Positions 49,174 through 56,306 of a stretch of 56,306 nt of DNA are shown in pieces. The stretch is from Candidatus Omnitrophota bacterium. Its GTDB lineage: Bacteria; Omnitrophota; Gorgyraeia; Duberdicusellales; Duberdicusellaceae. Numbering within the stretch: position 1 is the first letter of the stretch; every line of letters starts with the position of its first letter. The stretch spans positions 1-56,306 of the forward strand of contig JAFGCB010000054.1 in assembly GCA_016932855.1 (NCBI GenBank), given 5' to 3'. Position numbers and translations under genes: made by a program. The notes beneath the pieces are model-generated. The model searched no databases. It saw only the letters and a list, made by a program, of their open reading frames with translations, and was not told the DNA's origin.

Positions 49174-50097
49174 TTATTCCAATAAATTTTTTATTGCCTC
49201 AAGCACTTCGTTCGGTTCGATAAAATACATGCAGTGTTTTTTCTGAAAGCATTCCCGCTTCAGGCACGGCAGGCATTTGTAGCTTACTTTAGGCACAAAA
49301 ATTTGACCTTTATCGTAAAGATATATTTCGTTTGCCGAAGTCGGGCCAAAGAAGGCAATAATCTTTTTCCGCAGGGCTATAGCGATGTGCATCCCTAAAC
49401 TGTCGTTAGTGACTATGAGTTTGCAGGAATTAATCCAGTCTATGTATTCATAGAGATTGTTTAGCCCTTTTTGCCAGCTGGATGAATACCTGCCTTTAAG
49501 GAGTTTTTCCAGTTTTTTCCAGTGTTCTTTAGGCCAGGATTTATTTTTCCATTTGTGGCTTGTAGTCCAGTTAAATCCCACGTCGAACTTTACTTTTGTT
49601 TTCGGCTTGCATCCGAGCACGTAACGCTCTTTGTTCCATTTTTTGCCGATCATTTCAATAAGAGCTTCTTGCCAGTATTTTTTACTTACCCTTTTTTTGT
49701 TTAGATTACGGCATAAGGATAGGACTTTTTCCGCCCCGTCATAGCTTTGAGCCTGGCCCAAGGTTTCGTCGAACCTAAACCCGAATCTTCTCCAGGCGTT
49801 TATAGAATCGGCAAATGCGCATATTCCGGGGACTTTTTCCAAATTTATTACCGTATCAAAGTGTTCTTTTTGAAGCTGCAAAACTGTTTCCAGGTTATAT
49901 ATTAATAAACGCTGAATATAGGGATTTGCCTCGAGTAAAGGATATGCTTTTTCGTCGACCAGCCAGGTTAAGTGTTTATTTTTGAAGAAATTAAGAAGTA
50001 CCGTAGTCCGTAGGACATCGCCCAGGTTTGTGGTAGCGGATATTTCAGGATCTAAAGTTTCGGAATAGCCTAATTTGATTATTAAGACTTTTGACAT
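49174..50097 (-). CDS. Family 9 glycosyltransferase (heptosyltransferase-like)
   Basis: 307 residues with the GT9 layout: VLIIKLGYSETLD ... TTNLGDVLRTTVLL at the start, and INSCKLIVTNDSLGMHIAIALRKKIIAFFGPTS near the end. These enzymes transfer heptose or similar sugars from ADP-sugars. Four or five Cys close to the end (CLPCLKRECFQKKHC) are unusual and may bind metal. First gene of the sugar cluster. Confidence 0.9.
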   Translation of the reverse strand: MSKVLIIKLGYSETLDPEISATTNLGDVLRTTVLLNFFKNKHLTWLVDEKAYPLLEANPYIQRLLIYNLETVLQLQKEHFDTVINLEKVPGICAFADSINAWRRFGFRFDETLGQAQSYDGAEKVLSLCRNLNKKRVSKKYWQEALIEMIGKKWNKERYVLGCKPKTKVKFDVGFNWTTSHKWKNKSWPKEHWKKLEKLLKGRYSSSWQKGLNNLYEYIDWINSCKLIVTNDSLGMHIAIALRKKIIAFFGPTSANEIYLYDKGQIFVPKVSYKCLPCLKRECFQKKHCMYFIEPNEVLEAIKNLLE

Positions 50098-50225
50098 GGT
50101 CTATTGGTTAGGTCTTGTATATTTATTTTAGCACATAAACTTATTTCAACAAATATAAACTTGGACCTTTAAGGATTAAGCGTTTTGTTTGCGATTAGGC
50201 CGGATTTATCAACCATCAGTTGCCA

Positions 50226-50286
50226 AATATTCTTTAGCTTTCTACTGTTTACTGTTAGCCGTTCGCCATCAGCCATAAGCTATTAA
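50226..50286. repeat. Degenerate word repeat downstream of tRNA-Arg
   Basis: Short words ACTGTTT, ACTGTTAGCC, GCCATCAGCC and ATAAGCTATTA recur in 60 bases. Confidence 0.45.
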
Positions 50287-50287
50287 A

Positions 50288-50360
50288 TGCCCCCACCCCG
50301 ATTCGAACGGGGACATCAGCCTTAGGAGGGCTGCGCTCTATCCTACTGAGCTATGGGGGC
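50288..50360 (-). tRNA. tRNA-Arg(CCT)
   Basis: 73 bases including discriminator A. The acceptor stem is GCCCCCA/TGGGGGC, the anticodon stem CAGCC/GGCTG holds loop CTCCTAA with anticodon CCT, and the T arm is CCCCGTTCGAATCGGGG. It reads AGG codons. CCA is not encoded. Confidence 0.96.
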
Positions 50361-50367
50361 AATATTT

Positions 50368-50388
50368 CGTAATGCGTAATGCGTAATG
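50368..50388. repeat. CGTAATG triple tandem repeat upstream of tRNA-Arg
   Basis: CGTAATG occurs three times head to tail, then decays into GAGTGAT. It is directly upstream of the tRNA. Confidence 0.8.
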
Positions 50389-50459
50389 AGTGATATGTAG
50401 GGGGATTTTATCATGGAATCGATATTTTCTCAATAAAAATGATACCGATTAAAGGAAAA

Positions 50460-50972
50460 TTAGTATTTTATGAGGGAGTATACAGGAAGGTTTTTCAGAT
50501 TCTTGCGGCCGCAAAGCATAGTCAGCTCTATGAGGAAAAGAATTCCGGAGATTTTGCCGCCGAGTTTTTTAACTAAGTTTGCGATAGCCTTTGCTGTTCC
50601 TCCGGTTGCCAGAAGGTCGTCAAGTATGAGAACAGAAGCCCCTTTTTTAAAGGCGTCACGGTGAATTTCCAGAGAATCTTTACCGTATTCAAGAGAATAT
50701 GTTGCCTTAAAGGTTTTATAGGGCAGCTTGCCGGGTTTTCTTACCGGCACAAAGGCGCAGTTCAGCTTATAGGCTAATGCTCCGCCGAAAATAAACCCTC
50801 TTGATTCAGCTGCGACGATTACGTCGATTTTCGTATTTTTCAGGGTTTTGGCGAGCTGTTCTATAGAGGATTTAAAGGCTTTGGGATGATTAAGCAAGGT
50901 CGTGATATCTTTAAAGAGAATTCCTTTTTTGGGAAAATCGGGTATGCTTCGAATGTATTTATCCAGTTTCAT
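50460..50972 (-). CDS. apt: Adenine phosphoribosyltransferase
   Basis: 170 residues. SIPDFPKKGILFKDITTLL opens the family, AAESRGFIFGGALAY follows, and VLILDDLLATGGTAKA is the PRPP-binding loop. It salvages adenine to AMP. It follows the sigma-factor gene by 17 bases, so the two are probably cotranscribed. Confidence 0.96.
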   Translation of the reverse strand: MKLDKYIRSIPDFPKKGILFKDITTLLNHPKAFKSSIEQLAKTLKNTKIDVIVAAESRGFIFGGALAYKLNCAFVPVRKPGKLPYKTFKATYSLEYGKDSLEIHRDAFKKGASVLILDDLLATGGTAKAIANLVKKLGGKISGILFLIELTMLCGRKNLKNLPVYSLIKY

Positions 50973-50989
50973 GAATTTCTAGATAAGGT

Positions 50990-51817
50990 TTAGTGTTGGT
51001 TTTTGTTGTTGGATGAAGCTTTTTCGGCTATGAGTTTTTTTAGTTTTCGTATTGCCCGTTCTTCTATTTGCCGTACGCGTTCGCGCGAGATGCTTAATTG
51101 TTTGGCTATTTCAGCAAGGGTTTGGGGTTTACCGTCATTTATTCCGAAGCGTAAATCCAATATACTTCTTTCTCGTTCCGATAGATTGCTGAGTAATCCG
51201 ATCACTTCCTCGTGTTGGACAAATTGTTCTATTTCTGTTTCAGTGTCGCCGGTTGTGCCGGTTTCGATAAAATCGGCAAGCCGGGATTCATGGTCTCCTC
51301 CCACGGGCGCTTCCAGTGAAGCTTTTTTATTCATCCAGAGTTCGATTTCGGCTATCTTCTTGACCGTGAGTTTCATTGTTTTGGCGAGCTCTCCTCTGGT
51401 GGGATTTCTGTCTAACTTCTGCCGGAGCTTTTCTTCCGTCTTCTTATACTTGGCAATTATTTCGCTCATATATACGGGGATTCGTATGGTTCTTCCCTGG
51501 TCTATCAGCCCCCTGGTTATAGACTGCCGTATCCACCAGGCGGCATAGGTTGAAAATCTGTAGCCTTTTGCGGGTTTAAATTTTTCCACTGCTTTTATAA
51601 GACCGAGGTTGCCTTCTTCGATTAAGTCCATGAGGGAAAGTCCGTAGCGGGCATAATGCTTGGCGATGTTTACCACCAGTTTTAGGTTAGCCGTGATAAG
51701 TTTTCTTTTGGCGGTCGTATTGCCTCGGCGGGCTTTTCGGGATAGATCTTTTTCTTCCTTGGCGGTTAGCAGAGGGATATTTTTTATGGCGTTTATGTAG
51801 GCTTGTATGGCTTCCAT
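50990..51817 (-). CDS. Short sigma-70 family factor (RpoD/RpoS group)
   Basis: 275 residues. It has region 1.2 (residues 1-35), region 2.2 DLIEEGNLGLIKAVEKF, region 2.3-2.4 YRFSTYAAWWIRQSITRGL, region 3, and region 4.2 LAEIAKQLSISRERVRQIEERA. The long non-conserved region of full RpoD is absent, giving an RpoS-like size. It could be an alternative housekeeping sigma; whether another RpoD exists cannot be seen here. Confidence 0.92.
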   Translation of the reverse strand: MEAIQAYINAIKNIPLLTAKEEKDLSRKARRGNTTAKRKLITANLKLVVNIAKHYARYGLSLMDLIEEGNLGLIKAVEKFKPAKGYRFSTYAAWWIRQSITRGLIDQGRTIRIPVYMSEIIAKYKKTEEKLRQKLDRNPTRGELAKTMKLTVKKIAEIELWMNKKASLEAPVGGDHESRLADFIETGTTGDTETEIEQFVQHEEVIGLLSNLSERERSILDLRFGINDGKPQTLAEIAKQLSISRERVRQIEERAIRKLKKLIAEKASSNNKNQH

Positions 51818-51867
51818 AGAAAAATTAAATATTAAAAACTAAAACTGCCGAGATATCCCGCGGTCTT

Positions 51868-54690
51868 TTAGTTCTTTAACACTGCTTGAGCAGCTGCAAG
51901 CTTGGCTATGGGAACTCTGTAAGGCGAACAACTTACATAGGATAATCCGACTTTGTGGCAGAATTCCACGGATTTAGGTTCTCCGCCGTGTTCCCCGCAG
52001 ATACCTAATTTAATATCCCGTCTGGTTTTACGTCCAAGACAGCAGGCAATTTCCACCAGCTTTCCTATGCCTGTTACGTCCAGGCTCTGGAAAGGATCGT
52101 ATTCATAGATTCCGGATTTTACATAATCAAGGAGAAACTTTCCGGCATCATCTCGAGAAAAACCGCAGCCCATCTGAGTAAGGTCGTTTGTTCCAAAGGA
52201 GAAAAATTCAGCTGTTTTTGCTATTTCATCGGCAGTAAGGGCGCCTCGCGGAACCTCTATCATAGTACCGATTTTTATGCCAAAGGGTATTTTCGTTAAG
52301 CGATTCTCGCGTTTTACCGTCTCTATTGTATTTAAAATTATCTCTTTTTGCAAGGTTAATTCTTTAGCATGGCCGACGAGGGGGACCATTATTTCTGGAC
52401 TGACTTTGATTTTTTTCTTGTGAACGTTTAAGGCCGCTTCGATAATTGCCCGGGTCTGCATCTGGGTGATTTCAGGGTATGTTATCCCCAAGCGGCAGCC
52501 TCGGTGGCCGAGCATAGGATTTAGCTCCTTGAGTGATTCAACGATGTTTTTGATTTTTTCTACAGGCATTGACATCGCTTGGGCAAGATCCTGCTGGCCT
52601 GTTTCGTCATGAGGAAGGAATTCATGTAAAGGCGGGTCGAGAAATCTGATAGTGCAGGGTTTTCCTTTTAGTTCAGCGAATATTCCCTCGAAGTCCTGTC
52701 TCTGGAGAGGGAGCAATTCTTTCAAAGCTTGTATGTATTGATTTAAAGGTTGCTTTAATTGTTCTTCGAGTTTTCTCTTTCGGGTTTCGTCGCTTTCCTG
52801 GGCAATGGCGTCGCGAAGTTGTTTTACTTCAGGGGCAACCAGGATCATCTTCCGAAATGATATTATGCGCTGGCCTTCAAAAAACATGTGTTCGGTTCTG
52901 CAGAGTCCTATTCCCTCGGCTCCGAAGTTTACCGCGATTTTTGTATCGTGAGGCGTATCAGCGTTAGTGCGTACACCAAGACGCTTAATTTCGTTGGCCC
53001 ATTTCATCATTATTCCGAAAGGTCCGGTCATCTGGGGCGGGATTAGTTTTATCTTGCCGGCGTATACTATTCCTCGCGATCCGTTTAAGGATATCCAGTC
53101 ACCTTCTTTTATTACCGTAGCTTGAGTTTTCATTTCTTTCTTATGCTCGTCCATCGCAATATCTCCGGCTCCGGCAACGCAGCATTTGCCCATTCCTCTG
53201 GCGACTACTGCCGCGTGGGAAGTCATGCCTCCTCTGGCAGTAAGGATTCCTTTGGCGGCATTCATGCCGCGGATATCTTCCGGAGAAGTTTCGAGTCGGC
53301 AAAGAATAACTTCTTTACCTTGTTTTTTCCATTCTTCCGCGTCTTTGGCGGTAAATACTGCTTGACCTACAGCGGCTCCGGGAGAAGCCGGAAGGCCAGA
53401 TTTAGAAAACACTTTTCCGTTATCTTGGATTTTCTTTTCCTCATTGGGGTCAAACATAGGGTGAAGTAGTTGGTCAATTTGTTCAGGCTTGATTCTTAAA
53501 AGGGCAGTTTTTTTATTGATGAGTTTTTCTTTTACCATATCCACCGCGATTTTTACCTCAGCCTGAGCTGTGCGTTTTCCAGTCCTGGTCTGGAGCATGT
53601 AAAGAGTTGCTTTCTCCATGGTGAATTCAAAATCCTGCATGTCTTTGTAGTGTTTTTCCAGACGGGAGCGGATTTTTTGGAGTTGGGAATATATCGCCGG
53701 GTCGGCATTCTTCAGCTTATTGATAGGCAGAGGCGTGCGTATCCCGGCAACTACGTCTTCTCCCTGGGCATTCATCAGGAATTCTCCGTATAGGGCGTTT
53801 TCGCCGGTTGAGGGATCACGGGTAAAACCGACCCCGGTCCCGGAGTCATCGCCCATATTTCCGAAGACCATTGTCTGGACGTTTACGGCGGTTCCCAAGA
53901 GCCCTTTTATGTCGTGTATTTCCCGGTAGGCAATCGCTCTGGGGTTGTTCCAGGAGCCGAATACCGCGTTAATGGCGTGCCAGAGCTGTTGCTTGGGGTC
54001 TTGGGGGAAATCCGACTTGGTATGCATTTTGTAAACTTCCTTGTATCGGCTCACAAGTTCTTTTAAATTTTCAACATCGAGGCTTACGTCAGGAATGACT
54101 TTATTTAGGGCTTCTTGCTTTAAATCCTGGGCGTCTTTTATTCCTTTGCGCTTGGCTGCGCCGCGCTTTATTTCCTCGAGCTGGTGCTCGAATTCAGAAT
54201 GAGGCACTCCCATAGCCACATCACCGAACATTTGGATGAATCTCCGGTAGGAATCCCAGGCAAATCGGGGATTTTTAGTGAGTTTAATAAGGGCTTCAAG
54301 GGAGGCATCATTAAGACCGAGGTTTAGGATCGTGTCCATCATGCCCGGCATTGATACCGCGGCTCCCGAACGCACAGATACCAAAAGAGGGTTGGTTCTA
54401 TCGCCGAATTTCTTTTTGGTTTCCTTTTCCAGGGCCTTTAAGTTTTTATCGACCTGTTCGCGTAATCCCGAAGGGTATTTTTTGTTATTTTCGTAATAAT
54501 CCTTGCAGACTAGGGTCGATAAGGTAAATCCCGGCGGGACCGGAAGGCCGATTCGGCACATTTCAGCCAGGTTAGCTCCTTTACCCCCGAGTATATTTTT
54601 CATCTCGGCTTTTCCTTCAGCTTTACCTTTGGCAAAAAAGTAAACATATTTTTTTATTGTTGAAGATTTTTTTGCTCTTTTTGCGGACAT
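51868..54690 (-). CDS. ppdK: Pyruvate, phosphate dikinase
   Basis: 940 residues. The N-terminal ATP-grasp part has GGKGANLAEMCRIGLPVPPGF and RSGAAVSMPGMMDTILNLG. The swivelling domain has the phosphorylated His in GGMTSHAAVVARGMG, and the PEP-binding barrel ends with GICGEHGGEP carrying the catalytic Cys. It interconverts pyruvate, ATP and Pi with PEP, AMP and PPi, which supports glycolysis or gluconeogenesis. The ribosome site AGGAGG precedes the ATG. Confidence 0.97.
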   Translation of the reverse strand: MSAKRAKKSSTIKKYVYFFAKGKAEGKAEMKNILGGKGANLAEMCRIGLPVPPGFTLSTLVCKDYYENNKKYPSGLREQVDKNLKALEKETKKKFGDRTNPLLVSVRSGAAVSMPGMMDTILNLGLNDASLEALIKLTKNPRFAWDSYRRFIQMFGDVAMGVPHSEFEHQLEEIKRGAAKRKGIKDAQDLKQEALNKVIPDVSLDVENLKELVSRYKEVYKMHTKSDFPQDPKQQLWHAINAVFGSWNNPRAIAYREIHDIKGLLGTAVNVQTMVFGNMGDDSGTGVGFTRDPSTGENALYGEFLMNAQGEDVVAGIRTPLPINKLKNADPAIYSQLQKIRSRLEKHYKDMQDFEFTMEKATLYMLQTRTGKRTAQAEVKIAVDMVKEKLINKKTALLRIKPEQIDQLLHPMFDPNEEKKIQDNGKVFSKSGLPASPGAAVGQAVFTAKDAEEWKKQGKEVILCRLETSPEDIRGMNAAKGILTARGGMTSHAAVVARGMGKCCVAGAGDIAMDEHKKEMKTQATVIKEGDWISLNGSRGIVYAGKIKLIPPQMTGPFGIMMKWANEIKRLGVRTNADTPHDTKIAVNFGAEGIGLCRTEHMFFEGQRIISFRKMILVAPEVKQLRDAIAQESDETRKRKLEEQLKQPLNQYIQALKELLPLQRQDFEGIFAELKGKPCTIRFLDPPLHEFLPHDETGQQDLAQAMSMPVEKIKNIVESLKELNPMLGHRGCRLGITYPEITQMQTRAIIEAALNVHKKKIKVSPEIMVPLVGHAKELTLQKEIILNTIETVKRENRLTKIPFGIKIGTMIEVPRGALTADEIAKTAEFFSFGTNDLTQMGCGFSRDDAGKFLLDYVKSGIYEYDPFQSLDVTGIGKLVEIACCLGRKTRRDIKLGICGEHGGEPKSVEFCHKVGLSYVSCSPYRVPIAKLAAAQAVLKN

Positions 54691-54764
54691 TGAAACTTAC
54701 CTCCTTTATTTACCTGTGCAGTTAGATGAACAAGGGTTAGACATTATTTAGGATCGCAAATTCT

Positions 54765-54794
54765 ATAATATACAGTAAAAAAACTTTATTGCAA
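54765..54794 (-). promoter_or_regulatory. Promoter of ppdK
   Basis: TTGCAA (54789-54794) with TATATT at a 16-base spacing or TATTAT at 18. The leader would be about 70 bases. Confidence 0.5.
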
Positions 54795-54797
54795 GAA

Positions 54798-56135
54798 TCA
54801 ATTTGAAAATTTATCCCTGAAGTATTTTTTTATTTCCTCAATCGGGACGCGGTCCTGTTGCATGGTGTCTCTTTCTCTTACTGTCACTTTTTTATCTTCC
54901 CTGGTTTCGACATCGACAGTTAGACAGAAGGGCGTTCCGATTTCGTCTTGGCGCCGGTAGAGCTTTCCGATTGCGCCCGTGTCGTCGTAAATACAGACAA
55001 AATCTTTTTTTAAGTCGTTGAATAGGGATTTTGCTTTTTCCACCAGCTCCGGCCGGTTTTTAAGCAAAGGAAATATGGCGATTTTATAGGGAGCGATGTT
55101 TTTGTTAAGCCCTAGGACTACCCGGGTTTTGCCCTTTACTTCCTCTTCTCGATAGGCATCGCACAAAAGGGCCAGAAAGGTTCTGTCTACTCCGGCGGAG
55201 GGTTCAATAACGAAGGGCATAAAGCGGCTTTTTGTTTTTTCGTCAAAGTATGTTAAGTCCTGTTTGCTTGTTTTTCCGTGGCAGGATAAATCAAAATCTC
55301 CTCGATTGGCGATTCCTTCCAATTCCTGCCAGCCGAAAGGAAAATTGAATTCTATATCCGAACAGGCTTTTGCGTAGTGGGCAAGCTCGTCTCGGGAATG
55401 CTCTCGGATTTTCATATTTTTTTCATTTATACCTAAGTTTTCGACGTACCAGCGCCGGCGTTCGTCTACCCAGTAGCGGTAATTTTCCTCTGCTTTATCC
55501 GGCGGGACGAAGTATTCAATTTCCATTTGCTCGAATTCCCGGGTCCGGAAAATAAAACTTTTCGTGGTTACTTCATTGCGGAAGGCCTTGCCGATTTGGG
55601 CTATTCCGAAAGGAAGCTTTTTGTGCAGGGTATTTAATACATTTGAGAAATTCGTAAATATTCCTTGTGCGGTTTCCGGTCTGAGATAAGCCGGCTTTGC
55701 CTCCTCTTCCAGAACGCCTAAGTGGGTTTTGATCATAAGGTTAAATTTTCGGGGTTGAATATCCTTTGGGTTAATCGGTGCGTGGCATTCAGGGCAGTGG
55801 TCTGCTTTGGCCTTTTTTTCAAGATGTTCTATTTTAAATCTTTTCTTGCAGGATTTGCAGTCGATAAGGGCATCGGTAAAGCTGTCAAGATGGCCAGAAG
55901 CTTTAAATACTGGTTCGCTCATGATTATCGATGCATCAAGGCCTGCTATATCGTCTCTTTGCTCCACATAGGTTTTCCACCAGACATCTTTTATGTTTTT
56001 TTTAAGCACAGCCCCCATTGGGCCGTAATCCCAGACAGCGCTTAATCCCCCGTATATTTCGCATGACGGAAAAACAAAACCTCTTCGTTTGCAAAGAGAG
56101 ACTATTTTAGGCAAAATATCTTTATCCATAAGCAT
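54798..56135 (-). CDS. glyQS: Glycyl-tRNA synthetase, homodimeric type
   Basis: 445 residues of the class II alpha2 form. Visible motifs are GGLSAVWDYGPMGAVLKKNI, a zinc-ribbon insert (CKSCKKRF ... CPEC), LRPETAQGIFTNF, FGIAQIGKAFRNEV (motif 2) and EPSAGVDRTFLALL (motif 3), followed by the anticodon-binding domain (APYKIAIFPL). Two ATGs (56135 and 56129) are possible. It has its own consensus promoter. Confidence 0.95.
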   Translation of the reverse strand: MLMDKDILPKIVSLCKRRGFVFPSCEIYGGLSAVWDYGPMGAVLKKNIKDVWWKTYVEQRDDIAGLDASIIMSEPVFKASGHLDSFTDALIDCKSCKKRFKIEHLEKKAKADHCPECHAPINPKDIQPRKFNLMIKTHLGVLEEEAKPAYLRPETAQGIFTNFSNVLNTLHKKLPFGIAQIGKAFRNEVTTKSFIFRTREFEQMEIEYFVPPDKAEENYRYWVDERRRWYVENLGINEKNMKIREHSRDELAHYAKACSDIEFNFPFGWQELEGIANRGDFDLSCHGKTSKQDLTYFDEKTKSRFMPFVIEPSAGVDRTFLALLCDAYREEEVKGKTRVVLGLNKNIAPYKIAIFPLLKNRPELVEKAKSLFNDLKKDFVCIYDDTGAIGKLYRRQDEIGTPFCLTVDVETREDKKVTVRERDTMQQDRVPIEEIKKYFRDKFSN

Positions 56136-56176
56136 TTTTTAGTTCTTTTAAAACATAAACCCAGTTTGGCAGACAC

Positions 56177-56196
56177 CTATTGTAACCCAACAATAG
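56177..56196. promoter_or_regulatory. Inverted repeat over the glyQS -10
   Basis: CTATTGT-N6-ACAATAG overlaps the -10 hexamer and part of the spacer, a position suited to an operator. No tRNA-sensing leader is visible. Confidence 0.35.
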
Positions 56197-56207
56197 TGTG
56201 ATGTCAA
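56179..56207 (-). promoter_or_regulatory. Promoter of glyQS
   Basis: Perfect TTGACA (56202-56207), a 17-base spacer and TACAAT (56179-56184). The start site would be near 56172. Confidence 0.7.
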
Positions 56208-56227
56208 TTCAATAAGATTAGAGCGAA

Positions 56228-56250
56228 TTGACTCACATTAAATGTTACCG
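56228..56250 (+). repeat. Edge repeat, right copy 1
   Basis: TTGACTCACATTAAATGTTA followed by CCG. It is repeated 45 bases later and, in inverted orientation, at 59-82. Confidence 0.55.
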
Positions 56251-56272
56251 AAGCGATAGTTAAATTGAATCG

Positions 56273-56295
56273 TTGACTCATAATTAATGTTACCC
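56273..56295 (+). repeat. Edge repeat, right copy 2
   Basis: TTGACTCATAATTAATGTTA followed by CCC. It differs from copy 1 at a few positions. Tandem copies near an end are typical of transposase or recombinase binding sites. Confidence 0.55.
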
Positions 56296-56306
56296 AAAAA
56301 TGAGGG

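Noticed and set aside
56136-56306. A T-box or other tRNA-sensing leader for glyQS
   Set aside because: The leader is only about 40 bases and lacks the T-box stem features.

Overview
The window looks like a chromosomal segment of a Gram-negative-type, rod-forming bacterium from a poorly cultured lineage. The evidence is a full mreBCD-mrdA-rodA cell-shape operon, three GH57 alpha-glucan enzymes, PPDK, a fused Memo/AMMECR1 protein, several LysW-like zinc ribbons and DUF2934 micro-proteins, tRNAs without encoded CCA, and strong sigma-70-type promoters (TTGACA/TATAAT). This mix fits candidate phyla such as Omnitrophota, but that placement is inference from gene content only.

Layout, left to right (nearly everything is on the minus strand, so operons read right to left). 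1-2957: a beta-propeller (arylsulfotransferase-like) gene, then an ArsR-controlled run of very small genes (DUF2934, two LysW-like zinc ribbons, a secreted protein) ending in a hairpin terminator. 3050-8662: a four-gene operon with its own promoter: LD-carboxypeptidase, ATP-grasp ligase, MscS channel, SLC12-like transporter. 8702-11045: a secreted coiled-coil protein diverging from a thioredoxin-like PDO and thioredoxin reductase pair. 11046-11908: a gene-poor, hairpin-rich tract around tRNA-Ser(GGA). 11909-18714: an alpha-glucan operon (DUF4912, GH57 branching enzyme, GH57 amylase, GH57 4-alpha-glucanotransferase, DUF2934). 18768-28516: a ten-gene run mreB-mreC-mreD-mrdA-rodA, two radical-SAM-linked genes, xseA-xseB and an RCK potassium channel. 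28599-30305: a secreted protein diverging from HU and greA. 30422-34825: aspartate dehydrogenase, panC, ROK kinase, Memo/AMMECR1 fusion. 34896-38456: tRNA-Ala(CGC), two GGDEF proteins and a sugar-type ABC ATPase. 38559-50097: an eleven-gene surface-sugar or natural-product cluster. 50288-56207: tRNA-Arg(CCT), apt, a sigma-70 factor, ppdK and glycyl-tRNA synthetase.

The most unusual unit is the 38.6-50.1 kb cluster. Two paralogous radical SAM proteins flank an adjacent pair of thiamine-diphosphate E1 alpha and beta subunits, with no E2 or E3 gene. Downstream lie a DegT aminotransferase, a nucleotide-sugar epimerase, a GT2, a hexapeptide acyltransferase, a third radical SAM protein and a large membrane protein; a GT9 glycosyltransferase starts the run. 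Many of its genes overlap or abut by a few bases, so they probably act as one pathway that builds an unusual sugar or glycan decoration.

Two intergenic tracts (11.1-11.8 kb and 32.1-32.25 kb) are packed with composite palindromes sharing one architecture: outer stem, short internal loop, and an inner stem with a small loop. All three tRNAs have repeats or hairpins beside them. Related 23-24 bp repeats lie near both window edges in outward-facing orientation, suggesting that the segment is bordered by a multicopy element.
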